Under the pieces are notes generated by a model that was not told the origin of the DNA, did no database searches, and worked only from the letters and a program-made list of their open reading frames with translations. This document shows, one piece after another, positions 13,014 through 25,419 of a stretch of DNA of 64,000 bases. Each line of letters begins with the position of its first letter. Within the stretch, counting starts at the first letter, position 1. A program made the position numbers and the translations under genes. Source of the stretch: Owenia fusiformis (lineage: Eukaryota; Annelida; Polychaeta; Sabellida; Oweniidae); the NCBI GenBank assembly GCA_903813345.2, contig CAIIXF020000003.1, positions 11,670,931 to 11,734,930 of the forward strand, read 5' to 3'.

Positions 13014-13717
13014 TAGCCTTGCCCCAAGTCGGTATTTTTTACTTTATCTGATCTTGAATTATTACCGCCTTGTGTAATCCGATACATCTCCACTGTTATT
13101 ATGATAAATTATGCACCAACTAGTACGCGTGCCCTATAGCATTAGCCAATAGCGGTAGTCATACACAAAAATCAATAAATAAATCCACGTGTTCGCCATG
13201 CGGTTTTGAAGTTATATGCGGCATGCTTGCAGTCTGCAAATCCAGGTATCTCCCTTACAAATAAAACGCATTCACCAGAAACATAATAACTTTTCATTAT
13301 CCTTTTTACAGCATAACTATAAGTGTTTATATATGAACTGATCAGTCATCAACTTTCTGATATTAAATCGGTTCACTACATTCAAATTACTTTCAATTAT
13401 ATTTGGCAAATAAAACGTTTATCGATTTTGCGAGGGTCATTTTCAGTTTTGCTAGCTGATGAAAGTAAAGCGAGGTAGGACTTCCCACAATGCCACTATC
13501 AAAGGTTCCGATACTAACTTGCTGATTGGAGCAAAATCAACAACTGTATTACCTCGTGTGTTTGTAACCTAAATTTAGACATTGAAAGATCGCATGCTAT
13601 TGGTCAAAATCACCGACATAAACAAACTGTCGGTAAAGCACGTGGCTTTCTCTTTGGTACAAGGCGGTCATAATAGAAATCAAGATAAGTAAAAGAGACC
13701 GACTTGGGGCAAGGCTA
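13014..13717. mobile_element. Mutator-like MITE, mirror copy in right arm
   Basis: Reverse complement of the element at 4382-5085, including the flanking 9-bp duplication. Confidence 0.8.
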
Positions 13718-14303
13718 ACAATCATTCAACTATCTGTATAACCAGAGATGCTTCAGGACTTTCTTCCCCCTTTTGTTTACTTGGTCTTTAATACTGTAGT
13801 ATTGTCATTGTGAAGGTGATCAGACAGTGCATTTTCCTGGATGAGAATAAGTCCCTTGCATTTGTACAGTAGACACATAATATAATATAGCACCATCATG
13901 GAAAAACATTGTACAGCTGACAGCTGTACAGGCAGTCCCACTGCAAATTGGTGCTCCATTGTAATTTGTAAACCAAAAGGTGGTTTCCTCAGCTTCACTA
14001 AACATACATCATAAAGATTCCCTGTGCTGGAGCGTCTTCCAGGAAGTAAATCAAAGTAAATTGTTCTGTCCTCCATGTTTGTTCAAACTTGAAACCTGAA
14101 AGTGCAAATCCAAAAATTCATGAGCTATTATTTGGTGCATTTTGGAGTTTCAAAGGCAAAAATCAAATAGACAAATAAAAATAATATCATAATTGTGATA
14201 TTTTCTAAATTGATTTGATTTAAATATAATATTGACATAATTTCTCTCGACTATTATACCCAGAGTGACATTAGATCTGACTCTGACACAGAGCAAACTG
14301 TAA

Positions 14304-14837
14304 CAGCAACATGCATACTGTAGCAATGTAATGAGCAAACAGCTAAATATGCACTGTATCAATGAAATGAGCAAACAGTTACGTGGTACTGTGCCCATGA
14401 AATGAGCAAACACTACATGTTTACTGTGCCCATGAACAAACCAAATGGCTACATGTTCACTGTACCCATAAGATGAGCGAACACAGCTATATATACACTT
14501 TACCAATAAATTGAGCAAACAGCTACGCTACATGTTTACTTTCACAATACTGTGCCCATGAAATGAGCAAACAGCTACATGTGTACTGTGCCCATGAAAT
14601 GAGCAAACGGCTGCATGTGTACTGTGCCCATGAAATGAGCAAACAGCTTCATGTCACTGTGCCCATGAAATGAGCAAACAGCTACATGTCACTGTGCCCA
14701 TGAAATGAGCAAACAGCTACATGTGTACTGTGCCCATGAAATCAGTGAGCAAACAGCTAAACGAGCACTGTACCAATGATATGAATAAATAAATAGGTAT
14801 ATGCCTATTGTGCCTATGAAATGAGCAAACGATACAC
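14304..14837 (-). repeat. ~36-bp tandem repeat in right arm
   Basis: Mirror copy of the array in the left arm, with the same unit order wherever compared. Confidence 0.85.
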
Positions 14838-15799
14838 TGTACCAACAAAATAAGCAAGCATCTACTTACGTCGTAATGTCCCATGCAATATCCACAGGCT
14901 CTACAGGTTCAGCAAATTGAAAGGATTTGTACGTGCTTGTTTTCTTGTGTGTTGCACTTGTACTTTATGTTGTAAATCTATCCCTCAATGTCAGCCATTG
15001 TGCTAGTCTTTCGATTTCAAAATTCGAAGGTCGAGTAAACTTTGTCATGATCACAAGAATATATCGACACTACAGTAGACTAGTAGATCTAACAGTAAGG
15101 CGTGTAGCCTGGGACGGGTAGTAAAGTCATATAGTCTACTTGCACTCGTTTGAACTGTGAACCATTAAGTTCCATTTATCATAATATCACAGGAAACATA
15201 GCTGATCTGTGAAGCATAAAGTTTACTTCCTGTCCTCCTCCTCCATTCTATTGTGAGATGTTGTAAGCTTACGAATATTTTGGGGAATTTCCGCTGTAAT
15301 TTCAGTGAATTTTCTGACTTCTATCTGGAATATTATCTTCTTCGGTGCTTTTCAGCTTAAAATCCTAAAGCCTACAGGCTCCTGATAGTTAGTTATATTG
15401 TCTGACGGCTAAATCCCATCTATGACACCTTGTATACTGACCTTCTGGATCAATGTATAATCCGAACATAAAACTTTACTTGATTTTGTAATGGGCGATA
15501 TTCTAACTCCCAGGTACCAGGATGTGTGTAGTGAACGAAACGTTAACTTATATATCAGACATCGATCCCGGGGATTTCTCTCCGTTAAAAACTAAAAGAA
15601 TTACTTCAGTATTTATAAAAAAATATTTCTGGAATTTAAATAAATATTAATTAAAGCTTACTTAATATCATATGAAGTAAAAAAAATGCTTAGCCTAATT
15701 ATAAGTATTTCAATTTTTACAATTTCAATTGATTTATTGAGGATATAGTTTTATATATATTTTTTAATTTTACCTGCTTTAGGCTTATTTCAGTATCAA

Positions 15800-15876
15800 T
15801 TCGTCAGTGGTCAGGGTACTTTTGGGAGGTTGGGACAAACCTAGTACCTCCCAAAAGTACCCTGACCACTGACGAA
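15800..15876. repeat. Perfect 31-bp hairpin next to the right arm
   Basis: Arms 15800-15830 and 15846-15876 are exact reverse complements (TTCGTCAGTGGTCAGGGTAC...), separated by a 15-nt loop. Confidence 0.9.
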
Positions 15877-16409
15877 ACACTGTGTTCCCTCGGGAAATAT
15901 TGATACCATTCTTGTGATATTCCCCATATCAAATCCCTCCTTGTGGATAACTACCTATTATCCCATGGTTGCAAGGATATACATCGAATATCACGTGAAG
16001 ATATATTTCATGATGTGGATCAAGATATCATTATCATATATAATTTTAGCAAAAAATCCCCAAACCATCAAAGTGATATTCGATAGTTTCAGAAGTGATA
16101 TTCAGCCAGCTTTTGGTATCTGGGAGCTCTGACATCCCCCCTCAAATCTTTGAGGGGACCAAATGGCAAAAAATATTCTGCGCTTGCAAGGATTTTTTTT
16201 AAAAGTAAGGCCAATTTTCTCTTAGAACAAGGCCAAAAAAGCGCTTTAATGCCCTTCAGCACTTTTAAGACACCCTTCAACACTTTTTTTGGCAAAAAGG
16301 TACATATGTCCACATATCTTTAAGGAGATATCAGAAGGGTTGGCTGTAATGGCTGAGCCCCTTCCCCAGGTTATGGGCCTGGATGTAACTTATTGCTTCT
16401 TTGAGATCA

Positions 16410-16757
16410 TCATCCATACATTTTTGAAATGAATCTATTTTTCTGTAAAGTGTATTCTTTGCAAAATCTTCAATGACAAAGTCAATTTTACAGAATTTTC
16501 AATGTTGTTATTTCTTTACAGAATCTGTTGAGAATTTCTTTATTGATTCTTTACAGATCAACACACACACAGTTTCTAAATTGAATCTGTATTTTTTCTG
16601 TAATGAGATTTCTTTGCAGAATCATTAAAGAAAGAAAAACTGTACAGATTCTTCAAATGTATCAAATCTGCAAAGTTTCTTTAATGAATTTCCGTAAAGA
16701 TTTTTTAAAGATAGCCATTCTTTACAGAAAATGTAATGGAAAAAATTGCCTGTGTAC
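16410..16757 (+). repeat. Third, diverged copy of the TTTACAG-rich element
   Basis: Same word composition and the same terminus GGAAAAAATTGCCTGTGTA as the inner ends of the giant arms, but clearly diverged upstream. Confidence 0.6.
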
Positions 16758-16779
16758 CTCGTGTTAGGCAATATTGTTG

Positions 16780-17310
16780 ACCTATGGGCGTTTGTCTGTC
16801 CGACTGTTTTCTCAAAAACCTCTACAGATATCACTTCATTTTCAGGTATAGGTTTTGGAAACATACTGATGTTGTACAGAGAATTTCGACTTGATACCTA
16901 CTTCCTGCTAAAATCCTTATATCTACTTTTTTATTGTAAGCGATTTTTGAATTTTCCGTTGTAAAACCTTTTCTGCAAAGTCTGTCTGCCCGTTTTAGTT
17001 TTTGGGGATTCTGGGTGAATGTTAAGGCGGCCATTTTTGATTTTTCGTCCTAAAATCTCGTTTGGCAAACTGTTTAACGGATCGATTTCAAATTTTCAGG
17101 GATGATTCTTTTTATGTGAATCACAAACCCTTGTTTCATGGGCATTCTGGGTAAACGTTGCGGTGACCATTTTGGGGTTTCCGTCCTAAAACCATCTCTT
17201 AAAGTCTTGTCTACGCGTTTTCTGGTGAACCGTTTGACGGATCTATTTCAAATTTTCAGGAATTATCTTTATATGAATATCTCGAACTTGTTAACGGGAT
17301 GAATAGTGTA
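16780..17310 (+). repeat. Degenerate ~160-bp repeat family
   Basis: Recurring TTTCAAATTTTCAGG, CATTCTGGGT and TTCCGTCCTAAAA blocks. The same family occurs near 32150-32430 and inverted at 61180-61770. No coding exons are recognised. Confidence 0.5.
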
Positions 17311-19890
17311 AAGTAATCGCCGTTTGCGGAACAAATCGTGAAACTTTCCTCAAATGATCACTGATTGCTACTCTTTAAAGAAAGCAACTGTGCCAAAAAA
17401 TCGCTCCATAGGAACTACCCTAATTTTACAATTCTTACCCCCCCATGGTCACGGAGGAGGGGGGGGCTAAACATTTTTTGACAGAATACTTCAAATTTAA
17501 TATTACTTTATCATGTTAAGAAGTTTACGTTGAACATTTGGCGTCTTCAAATATCCAGCCCCACTCAGCTGAGAAAGGGTCGATGGCAAACACTGACAGG
17601 ACCCGGGTTTCTATAACACGTGCTAGAAACACGTACTAAAATAGTCTCGCAACCAGTGCTATTTACTGAACGAAACGACACGAAAACCCCGGGACAGCGT
17701 CCTATCAGAGTATTTATGGATAGGACCCCCGTATGACCATGCTATCAGTTTGAATCTATTATTAACAAACTTATGTAACAGGCCCGTAGCCAGGACCCTC
17801 TACCATTGCCAAAAATGCTTTCAAAACCATGCAGTTTTCACCATTCTGAGCACTTTTTCAAATGGTTTTGGTCATTTTTGGGCCATTTCAAAAGTGAATC
17901 CCTTGGATTTTTTTAAAATCGACCCCCCCCCGTCAAATGCCGGCTACATCCCAGATTCAAACTTAAAACAATAAAATGCTGTATAAAACCCAGGGGATAT
18001 ATCATCCTCCGACTCATTTCTCCTGCATCCCTTGACCCGTACTTAAATAGTCTCGAAACCAGTGCTATTTTAACTTTTCCCGGTAGAGGCGCCATAAACT
18101 GAACGAAAAGCAAAACACTCTAAACCCGGGATGTAGCATCCTTTGGTATTCATGAATTGGATTAATTGCCCGACCTTTTACCTTTCTGTCAATTTGAATT
18201 CATGCCGATAATGGCTCTCAAAATAGAATAAAATTTGTTCTCGAAATTCAAAGATGAATTGGCTATTGCAATTAGGAGTTGGAGTCCTTATGTGTTCAAG
18301 TTTACGTTTTCAAAGGTATTTGGGATTACAGATGTAGATGAGGTTTTAATTAATGTTATAATTTCTGATAATAGCTGGCCTTGAACTTCATTGAAGTATT
18401 TGGAGTTGATGCTGTATTCAAGTCTGGATCAAATAAACTAATAAAGAAAGTTTGATGTACTGATTTATTTATTTCTATTGCAAATAACTATTTACACATG
18501 CTATTTCAAGGTCAACCCATGTGACTATTCATTTTATCAAGCGATTTATAAAGTTTTATAATTATGCATATACCTGTTGACTCACTTCAATCCTGAACAT
18601 TAACAAATTTTATCTCCATTTCTGGATGTGGCTAATTCCTATTGTCCCTACTGTGGACTAGTGACAATATATATTTTGCAAAAGCCAAAAATGTATGCAT
18701 TCAGTATTGAAACATCAAGTACATTGTACATCGATCACAAATAAAGACACATTTACATATATTCCAATAAATTCAAATACTGTAAAACCTGTAAATAGTG
18801 AACACCTATTGAGCCACAAAAAGTGTTCACGATAGGTATTTTCTAACTAGAGGGGATTATATAAAGGAGTCGATGTGAAATCTATCTAAAGTGGTGTGAA
18901 CTTAAACAGGTTTTACTGTAGTATATGAGATATAATAAAAAATGTAATACATATACCTGTAAACCATATTATATCTAATGAGCGCACAATTCCAATGAGT
19001 GCAAATGTGACTTTCTTATTGAATTTTGATTAACAGAACTGATTGATATATTATAGTGAGTGATGATTTTCAACATGTTTAATGCAGATAAAAATAGTAG
19101 CTGTAGAGTATGAAAACCTAAGTGATCACAGCTAAAAGCATCATCGTCGATATTTTTCTCAATATCATACCCTTGAGTTGGCAATAACACCACAGAAAAT
19201 GCACCGATTCAGGCATGTCCACATAAACTAAAATGCCTACATAATGAATACTGCAATTACTGGTTAAATTTGACAAGAAAAAACAATTTCCACAACCCCA
19301 TGATTAAATGTCAATGAAAGCCCTCAAAAACTAAAAAATACAAAACACCAGAACCGCTTAATGCTTCTTCAATTTTTGAATTTTTAGAAGAAATCCAATG
19401 TTTACCAACAACAGACGCCTTGTTATTCTCAGAGGCTCACTGTGCAAGAACCATTAATTGAATATCTTAAAGATCTTCCAAATGTAATGAGCTAACCAAT
19501 CTCCAATTTTTATGTATGATAAATCCTGTATTGAAATAACAGTATTCATATTTATTCGCAAAGTAGAAATCTTATACTCTCCACCATTTTTATTGGGGCA
19601 CCAAAATTCATCCATTTAAGATTTCCCTTATTAAATGACTATATGTACTTTACAAAGTTATTGCAAATGAAAATCTTTACATGAAGTTAACAAGGCATTT
19701 CTACAAAAGATTGTTTGCACACATTCAGTGTAACCTTGTAACAAACACTGATTTCCATCTAAATAACACTCTGACAGAGACTATAAAAATGTATTAGCTA
19801 TCAAGAGTGATATTTTTCACCAAATATATGTTTTCGTAAGTACTATAAATTCAAATACTTCTGATCAATTTACCTAATAAATTCCACTAA
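17311..19890. other. Gene-free, repeat-bearing stretch
   Basis: Contains two related blocks around 17600-17700 and 18025-18140 (CCCGGG, AATAGTCTCG, CCAGTGCTATTT). A block at 17820-17940 resembles 9180-9250. A small element at 18778-18920 has imperfect inverted ends (TACTGTAAAACCTG). I see no supportable exon. Confidence 0.45.
18778..18920. mobile_element. Small MITE with TGTAAAACCTG ends
   Basis: Imperfect terminal inverted repeats TACTGTAAAACCTG and CAGGTTTTACTGTA, with internal paired GTGAAC/GTTCAC words. Resembles short Tc1/mariner-type non-autonomous elements; the family call is uncertain. Confidence 0.5.
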
Positions 19891-20165
19891 CCACTATTTC
19901 ATCAATATTTCGATAGCTTGCGCACAACCAAAGCAGCAAGACAAAAGTATTTTCCTGTATACTACCAGGCCATTGTCCCAATGAACATTAAGATGATTTT
20001 GAAAAGGTGTACTTTTTGTAACACATAACAAACATGTAGAGAGCTTCTTCATCTGTAAACACAAAGCTTCAAAATCATCCCTGTCATACAGTTTTGTTAT
20101 TATACCTCCAACATCAAGCGATAGTTCTTCTGTTATCATGAACTGACAACCCCCGAGAGCCTCTT

Positions 20166-21252
20166 GCTGATGTTCTGACTCATGATGTTGTAGAACCTGA
20201 TGGTGTTCTGACTCCTGTTGTTGTAGAATCTGGGAATATTCTGACGCATGTTGTTGTAGAACCTGGGGATGCATTGCTCTGACTCATGTTGTAGAACCTG
20301 ATGATGTTCTGACTCAGGTTGTTGTAGAACCTGATGATGTTCTGACGCATGTTGTTGTAGAACCTGGGGATGCATTGCTCTGACTCATGTTGTAGAACCT
20401 GGGGATGTTCTGACTCATGTTGTAACCTGGGGATGTTCTGACTCATGTTGTTGTAGAACCTGGTGATGGATATTCTGACTCATGTTGTTGTAGAACCTGA
20501 TGATGTTCTGACTCATGTTGTTGTAGAACCTGATGATGTTTTGACTCCTGTTGTTGTAGACACTGATGATGTTCTGACTCATGTTGTTGTAAAACCTGAT
20601 GATGTTCTGACTCATGTTGTTGTAGAACCTGATGATGTTCTGACTCATGTTGTTGTAGAACCTGATGGTGTTCTGACTCCTGTTGTTGTAGAATCTGGGA
20701 ATATTCTGACACATGTTGTTGTAGAACCTGGGGATGCATTGCTCTGACTCATGTTGTAGAACCTGATGATGTTCTGACTCAGGTTGTTGTAGAACCTGAT
20801 GCTGTTCTGACTCATGTTGTTGTAAAACCTGATGATGTTCTGACTCATGTTGTTGTAGAACCTGATGATGTTCTGACTCATGTTGTTGTAGAACCTGATG
20901 ATGTTTTGACTCCTGTTGTTGTAGAACCTGATGATGTTTTGACTCCTGTTGTTGTAGAACCTGATGATGTTCTGACGCATGTTGTTGTAGAACCTGATGA
21001 TGTTTTTACTCATGTTGTTGTAGAACCTTGGGATGTTCTGACTCATGTTGTTGTAGAACCTGGTGATGGATGTTCTGAATCAGGTTGTTGTAGAACCTGG
21101 GGATGTTCTGACTCATGTTGTTGTAGAACCTGATGATGTTCTGACTCATGTTGTAGCACCTCGGGATGTTCTGAATCATGTTGTTGTAGAACCTGGGGAT
21201 GTTCTGACTCATGTTGTAGAACCTGGGGATGTTCTGACTCATGTTGTAGAAC
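20166..21252 (-). repeat. 33-bp minisatellite with open reading in several frames
   Basis: Around thirty units of a 33-bp motif containing CTGACTCATGTTGTTGTAGA and ACCTGATGATGTT; some units are 30 bp. Because 33 is a multiple of three, several frames stay open. Minus frames give HHQVLQQHESE or NMSQNIIRFYN; a plus frame gives DVLTHVVVEPD. Frame-breaking insertions (GCATTGC variants near 20272, 20372 and 20737) and a short unit near 20425 shift every frame. A minus frame continues out of the array into a 90-residue unique tail ending at 19894 (ITEELSLDVGGIITKLYDRD), which I do not recognise. I favour a noncoding or no longer coding array. Confidence 0.85.
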
Positions 21253-22808
21253 CTACAATTCACAATTTACAACTAGAAATTGGCAACTCCAAGGCGTAGG
21301 GAATCCCAACGAACATATATAAATCATGAACTGTACAGTCACAATGTAATATTTACCATCGCACTCTTCCCTTCAATAAATAGATCATTGTAGTATCATA
21401 TCTCTAAGTTATGGCCTATTCCAGCCATTTTTAATTTTCTGAGGCAAGAATCAGAAAAACAATGCCATAATTGTGATCTGCTCTGAAATGCCTTCAGCTT
21501 TAGTATAATATAGCCATACTTCTAAGATGAAGAAAATTGAAAAGGTTTAATGGTGATAAATATGATCTTAAACAATGCTGAATGACTTAGTTTTTAACAT
21601 TTGTTTCGATTAACATTTTTGGCTCACCCTGTGCCTCACTTGTTTCTTATTTCAAGTCATATAAAGAGTTAGTTTAAAAATTGCATAAATTGTTGGACTC
21701 TGAGACATATCTTCAGTGTTTAATTGTTTTTCCTCAAAATCAGTGTTCAAATGCTCACTTAATAAGCATCATTTCCCAACTTTTTGGAATAAAGATACTC
21801 ATTCTCACCTGATCTGTGCGGTTACCATACTGTGACAACTCCAGGAGACAGCTCTCTAATGTGCCCTTGGTATCTGCGAGTCGTTTTGTCAAAGTTTCAT
21901 AATCGTAGTGAAGGTTTTGCCGGATGGTGTCTGGACCCAATACCAAGAAATTTGTCAGAGTTTTCTCTCCCGTGTCTGCATGGGATGAAGCAGGCTCTGG
22001 CCATCCTCTATTTGTACAGGAATATCCTTTTTGGAGAAATTATACTTTCATTTACATACAGTCACTTTGTTTGCTTGAAGTAATGCTTTTAGCTTTAATA
22101 ATCTGAGCAATTACGCCTGATAATTTTAGATGAGTTGCATTTTTCATTCTCCGTAACTTGTAATTTTTTGAATGTAAAATATGTTAGAGAAATACATTTG
22201 CACTGTATTACTACGAGAGGGTTTTTAATAGTAAATAAGAAGACCTTCACTCGTGCTAGTTGAGTTTGCATTGTGCTTTCATCTCCTGAAGTATCCATAC
22301 AAATGAGAGAGAAATGTAACTTTGGATAATCTCTACAATTTCTTTTGAGACATCTGTATAAATAAGTGTTGAGGGTTCAAGTATGTGGGAATACAATTTT
22401 GATGGAACACCCTGTGTATAATTTCGGCTTCATTCTGTAAAATATCCCAAAATTTACCTTGAGTAATTGAGCTTGTGTGGTGTGCCTATCCCCCTCCAGG
22501 TTATTCAATGGTTTCTCCATCTATTCATTCTGTTGCATTTTTCCAGTGCCTCCTGGTATATGTGGTTTGACAATACATTGTCACATTCCCTTAATAAATC
22601 CTAAAAGAGAGATCAGATCAAAGAAATGAGATCAAATGGATATCCATTTGCAAGAACAAACACCCTGATTTACATATACTTTTGTACACGATACATGTAG
22701 ATTGCAGGGTCAATTAGTCCCCATGACAACTGATTTCCAAGACAACTGGTTGCTAAGAACCAACTCATCCCAAAGTCAATTGATCCCCAAGACAACTCAT
22801 CCATTAGA

Positions 22809-23250
22809 CAATAGACTAGGTGCGAGTAGAAATAATCTTGATTTACGTCATTAAAAATTCAAACTTCAGTCAAACTGATGTCATATTTCGAATCTACATG
22901 TAAAATTACATCTAGAAATGTGGCTTTGATAAGAGTTTATCAACTTTGAAAATTTAATTTTCTTTGAAAATGTGACTTCTAGGTCGGGGAGATTCCCCAT
23001 AGACCCCATGTTGTAAAATCACAAAAAGTGAAATATCTTTTCTTGTGTTGGGCAGATAACATTTTCCTTTACTGGACATATTTTAATTTGAATAACTATC
23101 AGATACATAAGGGTAAAATGAAAAGTGAACCACTAAAACTGATGAATATTCAAGTTTAAGGGAAATTTGTAATACCCTGCCATGTTATTTCCCCCGACTC
23201 AGCCGCCTGGTGGCGAAACTGGTAACTACCTACTCACATCTGAGTAATTG
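22809..23250 (+). mobile_element. 442-bp MITE-like repeat R1, copy 1
   Basis: Starts CAATAGACTAG and ends GAGTAATTG, with inverted GATGCGAGTAG / CTACTCACATC near the ends. A copy of exactly the same length lies at 60358-60799 and an inverted partial copy at 43556-43851. No coding capacity. Confidence 0.7.
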
Positions 23251-24807
23251 ATCCTATAGCCAACTCATCCTCAATGTTGGAAGTTTATTTTTGTACCAGT
23301 AGTATTAAAATTACCCAATGTAACAGTGCATCATATAAAGTATCTCTAGATCATACCTCCACTTTGTCGAGAAGCATGTGGTATCTCTCAACAACAAGAT
23401 TCTTCTCTAAGGTAAAATGAGGGTCACCACTCTGTGTCTGCAACTCTGAGAATGTCTCCCTCCTTCTGTCTACCAAACTTTTCTCACTCATTAGTGTCGG
23501 CTTCAAAGTCTAAAGATATATGCGAAATTGTAAGTCCTTCAGGGGTTCCATTCAAAAAATTACTTGTGTTCTGTGAAAACATGATTCATAAAATTTTAGA
23601 TTTGCATATTGATAAAGCTAAAGTAGCTTCCATAATTCAAATGGTAATATGACTCTAAAATGCAATTCTTAACTATCAAATAAGCCCTGCCCCCCCCCCT
23701 CTACAGCCAAAATCAAAATAGATGGTATCAAATTTGATATATCAATGGAAAGATCGACCAAACTTACATAATTATCATATAGCTGATTCCTATAAATCAA
23801 TGTCACAAATTGCTACATTGAATCAATTGAAGTGACTATAAAACTAGAAACATGGCAATTTGCCGTATTTTCAGGATTTCAATTATCAGGCACCAGATAA
23901 GGCATTTTTTATCAAGTTGGTGCAAAATTCTCATTTTCACAATTCAGACCAAAACTGGTAAAACTATGCCCATTTTTCATTATTTTTAAGTGGATGCAAA
24001 TGAATTTTTAGGAAGATGAAATTAAGCCGGTTTTACAATTCTCAGGTGGGTGCTGTGCCTTCTTGCTTTAATGCTGAGCAGATAACTGTATGCATTGCAT
24101 ATGGCAGTGACTTGAACAAATTTGTGGATAATGTCAGTGAGATGTGTATAAAATAAAAATTTAATTGAAAATACCCAAGACTTTGTGATTTAATGTCACT
24201 TTGGGTGATTTAGCTCTAAGCTTATGATTTTCTTCTTCGTTGTAGGACAGTAAGTTCTGAAATGAATACATAACAAAATGTTTGGAAATTAAATATTAAA
24301 ATCATTCATTGAGATAAAGATTCAGACTTTCATTGGACATACCTGGACATTCTGTAATTTAGCATGCACAGCTGATCAGTCCCCCTGTGTGAATGTATTG
24401 CTATTAAGTTTGGCCTCTAGGTCATCTAGGCTCTGTTGCAAAGCCTTGTTTAGTCTTCCATAGCCCTCATGCTCACTCACAGCCTTTTCCTGTTTCCTAC
24501 ACTGTTTCCTACACTGTTTCTTACAGCTACTAACTGGTAGTGAATGGTACCTACAGATGGAACAATTAAGTGTTACTCATTGTGTTTGAGGAATGACATG
24601 TTTTTATGATGACTAAGACCCAGTTGCATGTAGTTTTGTGAAGGTTTGATGCTAGTTGTCTTTAAATGCACTCCATATTCATCAAAAAAGTGAGAAAATA
24701 AAACAAGAATAATGTTGGGCCTGCCCACCTGTACACTATTGCAATTTTACACTCTTTATATCCAAAATATTACTAATTCACTTTTTTTGTCATATGCATA
24801 ACACACG

Positions 24808-25258
24808 GGTGATCCGCTCGATTACGCTGGTTACAGAAACAGTTCATTTGGGTAACAAAATGTTGGAACGTCGAAGGTATGATTTTTCTTTTTTCTTTAT
24901 TTCACACCTTGTAGGCAGAATCATCACGACATTTTTTCACACAAACGTGTATCAGTATCATATGTTTTATAAAAGGTACATGTTTGCGAAAAAATAGATC
25001 AGAAGACAATAGAATCGTCGATTTAATTCCTCACTTAAGTTACAGAAACGATATGGGTTAAAAGTGCAGATCTTAACTGTTTTTTGAAATATTGTTTCTG
25101 TAATTTAAGTGAGGAATTAAATCGCCGATTCTGTTGTCTTCTTTCTTAAACATATGATTGTGATATACATTGTGATAAAATGTTGTGGGAATTCTGCCTA
25201 CAATATAGAAATAAGGAAAAAATAAAAATTGTACCTTTGACGTTCCGAGTGGATCACC
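24808..25258. mobile_element. Palindromic foldback MITE
   Basis: The two halves are imperfect inverted copies of about 200 bp, running from GGTGATCCGCTCG to CGAGTGGATCACC, with a centre near 25050. Part of one arm recurs at 49720-49850. It lies 26 bp from a spectrin-like exon. Confidence 0.75.
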
Positions 25259-25419
25259 AGTGATAACAGATCTTTGTAAAATACCTGGCAATTATCTTTG
25301 AGGCAAGGTTGGCTCCTCTGGTGTTAGATGTGCTTGCTGATAGTAGCTCTACCCATTCTCACTTATAGAGTCAAGCTCTGATCCATACACTATCATCTCT
25401 CTTGATGCAGTCTGGAAAT

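Larger units (their letters stand above)
10224..15729 (-). repeat. Right arm of giant inverted repeat (5506 bp)
   Basis: Reverse complement of the left arm, with the same internal elements mirrored. The inner edge cuts into a copy of the MITE found whole at 36675-36904. The outer edge is followed by AT-rich sequence and, 70 bp later, by a perfect 31-bp hairpin. I see no target-site duplication at the outer edges. Confidence 0.95.
21809..25411 (-). pseudogene. Spectrin-repeat (nesprin-like) exon remnants
   Basis: Several minus-strand blocks with splice-like borders read as spectrin-type helices: 25411-25285 (TASREMIVYGSELDSIS), 24489-24376 (LNKALQQSLDDLEAKLNS), 24256-24175, 23509-23357 (DRRRETFSELQTQSGDPHF, then LEKNLVVERYHMLL), 22520-22458 (NNLEGDRHTTQAQLLK), about 22285-22248, and 21975-21809 (YETLTKRLADTKGTLESC). 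Spacing and wording resemble giant spectrin-repeat proteins such as nesprins. The 25.3-kb block needs one missing base to stay open (TAG after SENG). The 24.4-kb block hits TGA without a donor, and the 22.28-kb block is out of phase with its neighbour. I therefore read it as decayed or as containing sequence errors. The family assignment rests on pattern, not on a search. Confidence 0.5.

Noticed and set aside
2370-15729. Terminal inverted repeats of a giant transposon such as a Polinton/Maverick
   Set aside because: The loop contains only FMO exons and repeat fragments, with no polymerase, integrase or capsid genes, and no target duplication flanks the arms.
15800-15876. Transcription terminator hairpin
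   Set aside because: No adjacent gene and no bacterial context; it is better described as a short inverted repeat.
20463-20747. Plus-strand protein of DVLTHVVVEPD repeats
   Set aside because: It is open only because the period is a multiple of three; frame-breaking variants and no unique flanking exon argue against coding.
20166-21252. CRISPR array
   Set aside because: The repeats are contiguous without distinct spacers, lie in a eukaryotic context and vary in unit length; this is a minisatellite.
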